Assembly (NCBI GenBank): GCA_943737045.1
Contig: CALSFV010000251.1
Location: forward strand, 124,001 to 188,000
Direction: 5' to 3'
Origin: Parapristionchus giblindavisi
Taxonomy: Eukaryota; Nematoda; Chromadorea; Rhabditida; Diplogasteridae
Length of the DNA stretch: 64,000 nt
The translations under genes were made by a program, and so were the position numbers. Below the pieces are notes generated by a model. It did no database searches, was not told where the DNA came from, and saw only the letters and a program-made list of their open reading frames with translations. The stretch's first letter is position 1, and each line of letters opens with the position of its first letter. Of this stretch, positions 61,855-64,000 are shown one piece after another.

Positions 61855-64000
61855 GCTTCACAGGACCTTCAAACTCTGCGGTTGCGGATTATCTTGGCTC
61901 TAGAAAGGATAAGAGATGAACAATAATAAATAATGCAAGGCAGAATTCAGAAATATAATTAAACTTTATGGTTTTTTGTTCCTTGGTTCAAATGTGATAT
62001 AATGTGCAGTGAAGGTGTATGAATAAAGAATTGTTTGCCACAAGTTTTCGCCTTTTTCACGGACATGACTTTGGTGTGATTGTCGTTTAGTTATCGTATG
62101 TTTTAATTTCGTTATTTATTAATGTCGGTAGAATACCAAGGAACACCAAGGATCAAATCAGAAACGAAAAATGACAAAATCTTCACATAAAAGAACCAAA
62201 AAACTAAATAAACTATAGTTTATTTGTCGTGGTCTTTTCCTCATGAGCCTCATGCCTCATGCCTCGGATAGACATTCGATGCTCATGGATTCGACTTCCT
62301 CCTTGTGTCAATCATTTATCAAAACGATACCATTTTTTTGTAGTTATTTTAACCACACCTTTTTCCAATTATAAATATGGATTTATTGAACTATAATATG
62401 AACTGATGATATGTAGTAAAATAAAGGAAACAGCGAAAACTCTCTTCCGACCAAGCCCCTGTGATTACATTGAAACTGTAGTGATGTCTCTCCCTCTCCT
62501 TCTCTGTTTATTCAAAATTGGTTTACCTCTCCCTCTCCCTCTCCCTTTTTCTATTTAAACACTAACTAGCGTCTCATCATTCATTCATTATCCGTTGACT
62601 ATTCAAAACATTGCTTGTTTTTCAAAATTGATATGGACCTCTTATGTCTCTCCAACATTTTTATTGTTCTTTTATTGATAAGGGCATTCGTTTCCTAAGA
62701 GAGAAGTGTTCCGTAGCGAGACACTATGTACAAGGGAATGAAAAAATAGGGATTTCTTTCTCTGCGTTCGTCCATTCTTCATACATCATGCATTAATCAT
62801 ACGTATCATCGTCAGTCGCTTTACTTCTTTGAATTTATTATCTTTCTACAATCGTCGATTTTCACACAGAAGAAAAGTATACTGCACAGCACATGAAGGA
62901 CGTATGAAGCACTATATTTAACCCTTTATGTGTGTCCAAATAGCTCAAAAGTGATAGAGGCACGCCCCAAGTTAATTTTACTATCCACGTTGACAATACT
63001 CTCTCGTAGACAAAGAAAGCGAGAGAGTGTGGCCAGCGCGGAGAGTTTCAAATTAGCTTGGAGTGTCACTTCACACTCTCTGTGTGTAGATATCTAGAGA
63101 TATCATCTATCCTTCCCCCGCTTCTTTTTCTATACACACAAAGAAAAAATCAATTACCGATAAGGAAATGATTGCCTCTATACGGACTTCTTCCCTCATA
63201 TATAAGGGAATTTTCGGAAGAATTCCTTAAAAAGGCTTGTTGCTAGGTAATTTTTTAGCTGCGTAATCGCATTCTTCTCATTCTGTCGAGGTTCAGTGGT
63301 ATATGACTGCTTTATCTTGATACACTCGGTGTATACACGAACAAGTTGTGACATGTGTTAGGTGGTGCATGACGGGGATGAGTGAAAAAAGTACAGATAT
63401 CTTAGAAGAATGTGGAGAAGCGAGATATATTACACCTCTTCTCTCATGTAAAGGTAAAGGTACAACCCGTTATTCAAGGCACACGAAGTCCTGCGGGTGA
63501 TCACTGCTAGGCCAGCGATTTTTCAAGGCCAATTCAGTCCGGAGGGCCTAATCTCTTCTTCGGACCTACTTTACCGCGTGATATAGGCACTACCAATTCC
63601 CCTTTCGGGCGACATGTATATAGGATATTCGGTTTTGCGTTAAAGATCACTCCCACGAATTGTCAGACGTATCATCTCAACAAAACGTGTGATTCATTGC
63701 TCTTACTTCCTCTCTGCTACTCCCTCCCTATCTCTGCAGTTTTTTTATCATTCTCTCCATACATTTTTTCCTTAATCAATAATTTTTGCAAGTCGATATT
63801 TTTCAACACGTTGCGGGTGGGTCTATCCCATGGGATAACCATGGACCATGTAAATTTTTTCTCACAAATCACTTTACATAAACGCGAAAAGAGATAAATG
63901 GTTGAGTGACAAATGTGATTAAAAGTGGTTATGCAGTGAAAAGCGATACGAATTGATAGTACTATTCATCCATCCATTCTGTCAATCAATCCATCAATCA
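61855..64000. other. array-unit remnants to the window end
   Basis: Contains a degraded last exon of the Cys-rich family (AACTCTGCGGTTGCGGATTATC at 61871), MITE B (62960-63070), a family D copy (63128-63260) and a unit stretch matching 30735-31430 (63300-64000), here broken at about 63450-63615 by an inserted segment (GTAAAGGTAAAGGTACAACC ... CTTTCGGGCGACATG). No intact gene. Confidence 0.5.
62960..63070. mobile_element. MITE family B
   Basis: GGCACGCCCCAAGTTAATTTT ... TTTCAAATTAGCTTGGAGTGT around GAGAGAGTGTGGCCAGCGCGG. Confidence 0.7.

Overview
The window is nematode nuclear DNA. The clearest proof is a major sperm protein (MSP) gene at 6.6-7.8 kb, a family known only from nematodes. Support comes from short introns ending in TTTCAG, SL-type trans-splice acceptors a few bases upstream of ATGs, and a Lys tRNA. 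The gene set and the style of the repeats suggest a Pristionchus-like diplogastrid; that placement is inference. Host genes are sparse and the DNA is dominated by small mobile elements, many with flanking target duplications that can be read directly.

Layout. 0-5 kb: AT-rich repeats, a Tc1-like MITE, 4-bp-target MITEs and exon-like fragments of an unidentified minus-strand gene. 5-6.3 kb: a hAT-type MITE and a minisatellite. 6.5-8.4 kb: the msp gene, whose first intron is a 72-bp minisatellite and whose third exon looks broken, then tRNA-Lys(UUU). 8.65-10.5 kb: a perfect 65-bp palindrome and a multi-exon Pro/Ala/Thr-rich membrane-protein gene. 14.8-15.6 kb: a small secreted Cys-rich protein gene. 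19.7-30.6 kb (copy A) and 52.2-61.1 kb (copy B): a large direct segmental duplication. Each copy carries two divergently oriented paralogues of one unrecognised two-exon gene for a secreted protein. The four paralogues are A1 (apparently intact), A2 (pseudogene), B1 (frameshifted) and B2 (intact, longest). 30.6-52 kb and 61-64 kb: a degenerate array of repeated units carrying remnants of another small Cys-rich gene family, interrupted at 34.9-38.3 kb by a Penelope-like retroelement with a 906-codon ORF and an N-terminal GIY-YIG domain.

The two segmental copies serve as before-and-after records. At several sites one copy holds an element and the other holds the empty site, which fixes element boundaries and target duplications exactly. 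This reveals two or more unrelated families of terminal-inverted-repeat elements that carry a tRNA-derived, Pol III promoter-like core: one with 5-bp targets and CACGGCGG ends, others with TTAA targets. It also shows long foldback elements, one carrying the same small ORF in both arms. The Penelope-like 3' end is conserved in three copies; it has hammerhead-ribozyme core words flanked by the right stems, but in a strand order not known for hammerheads.
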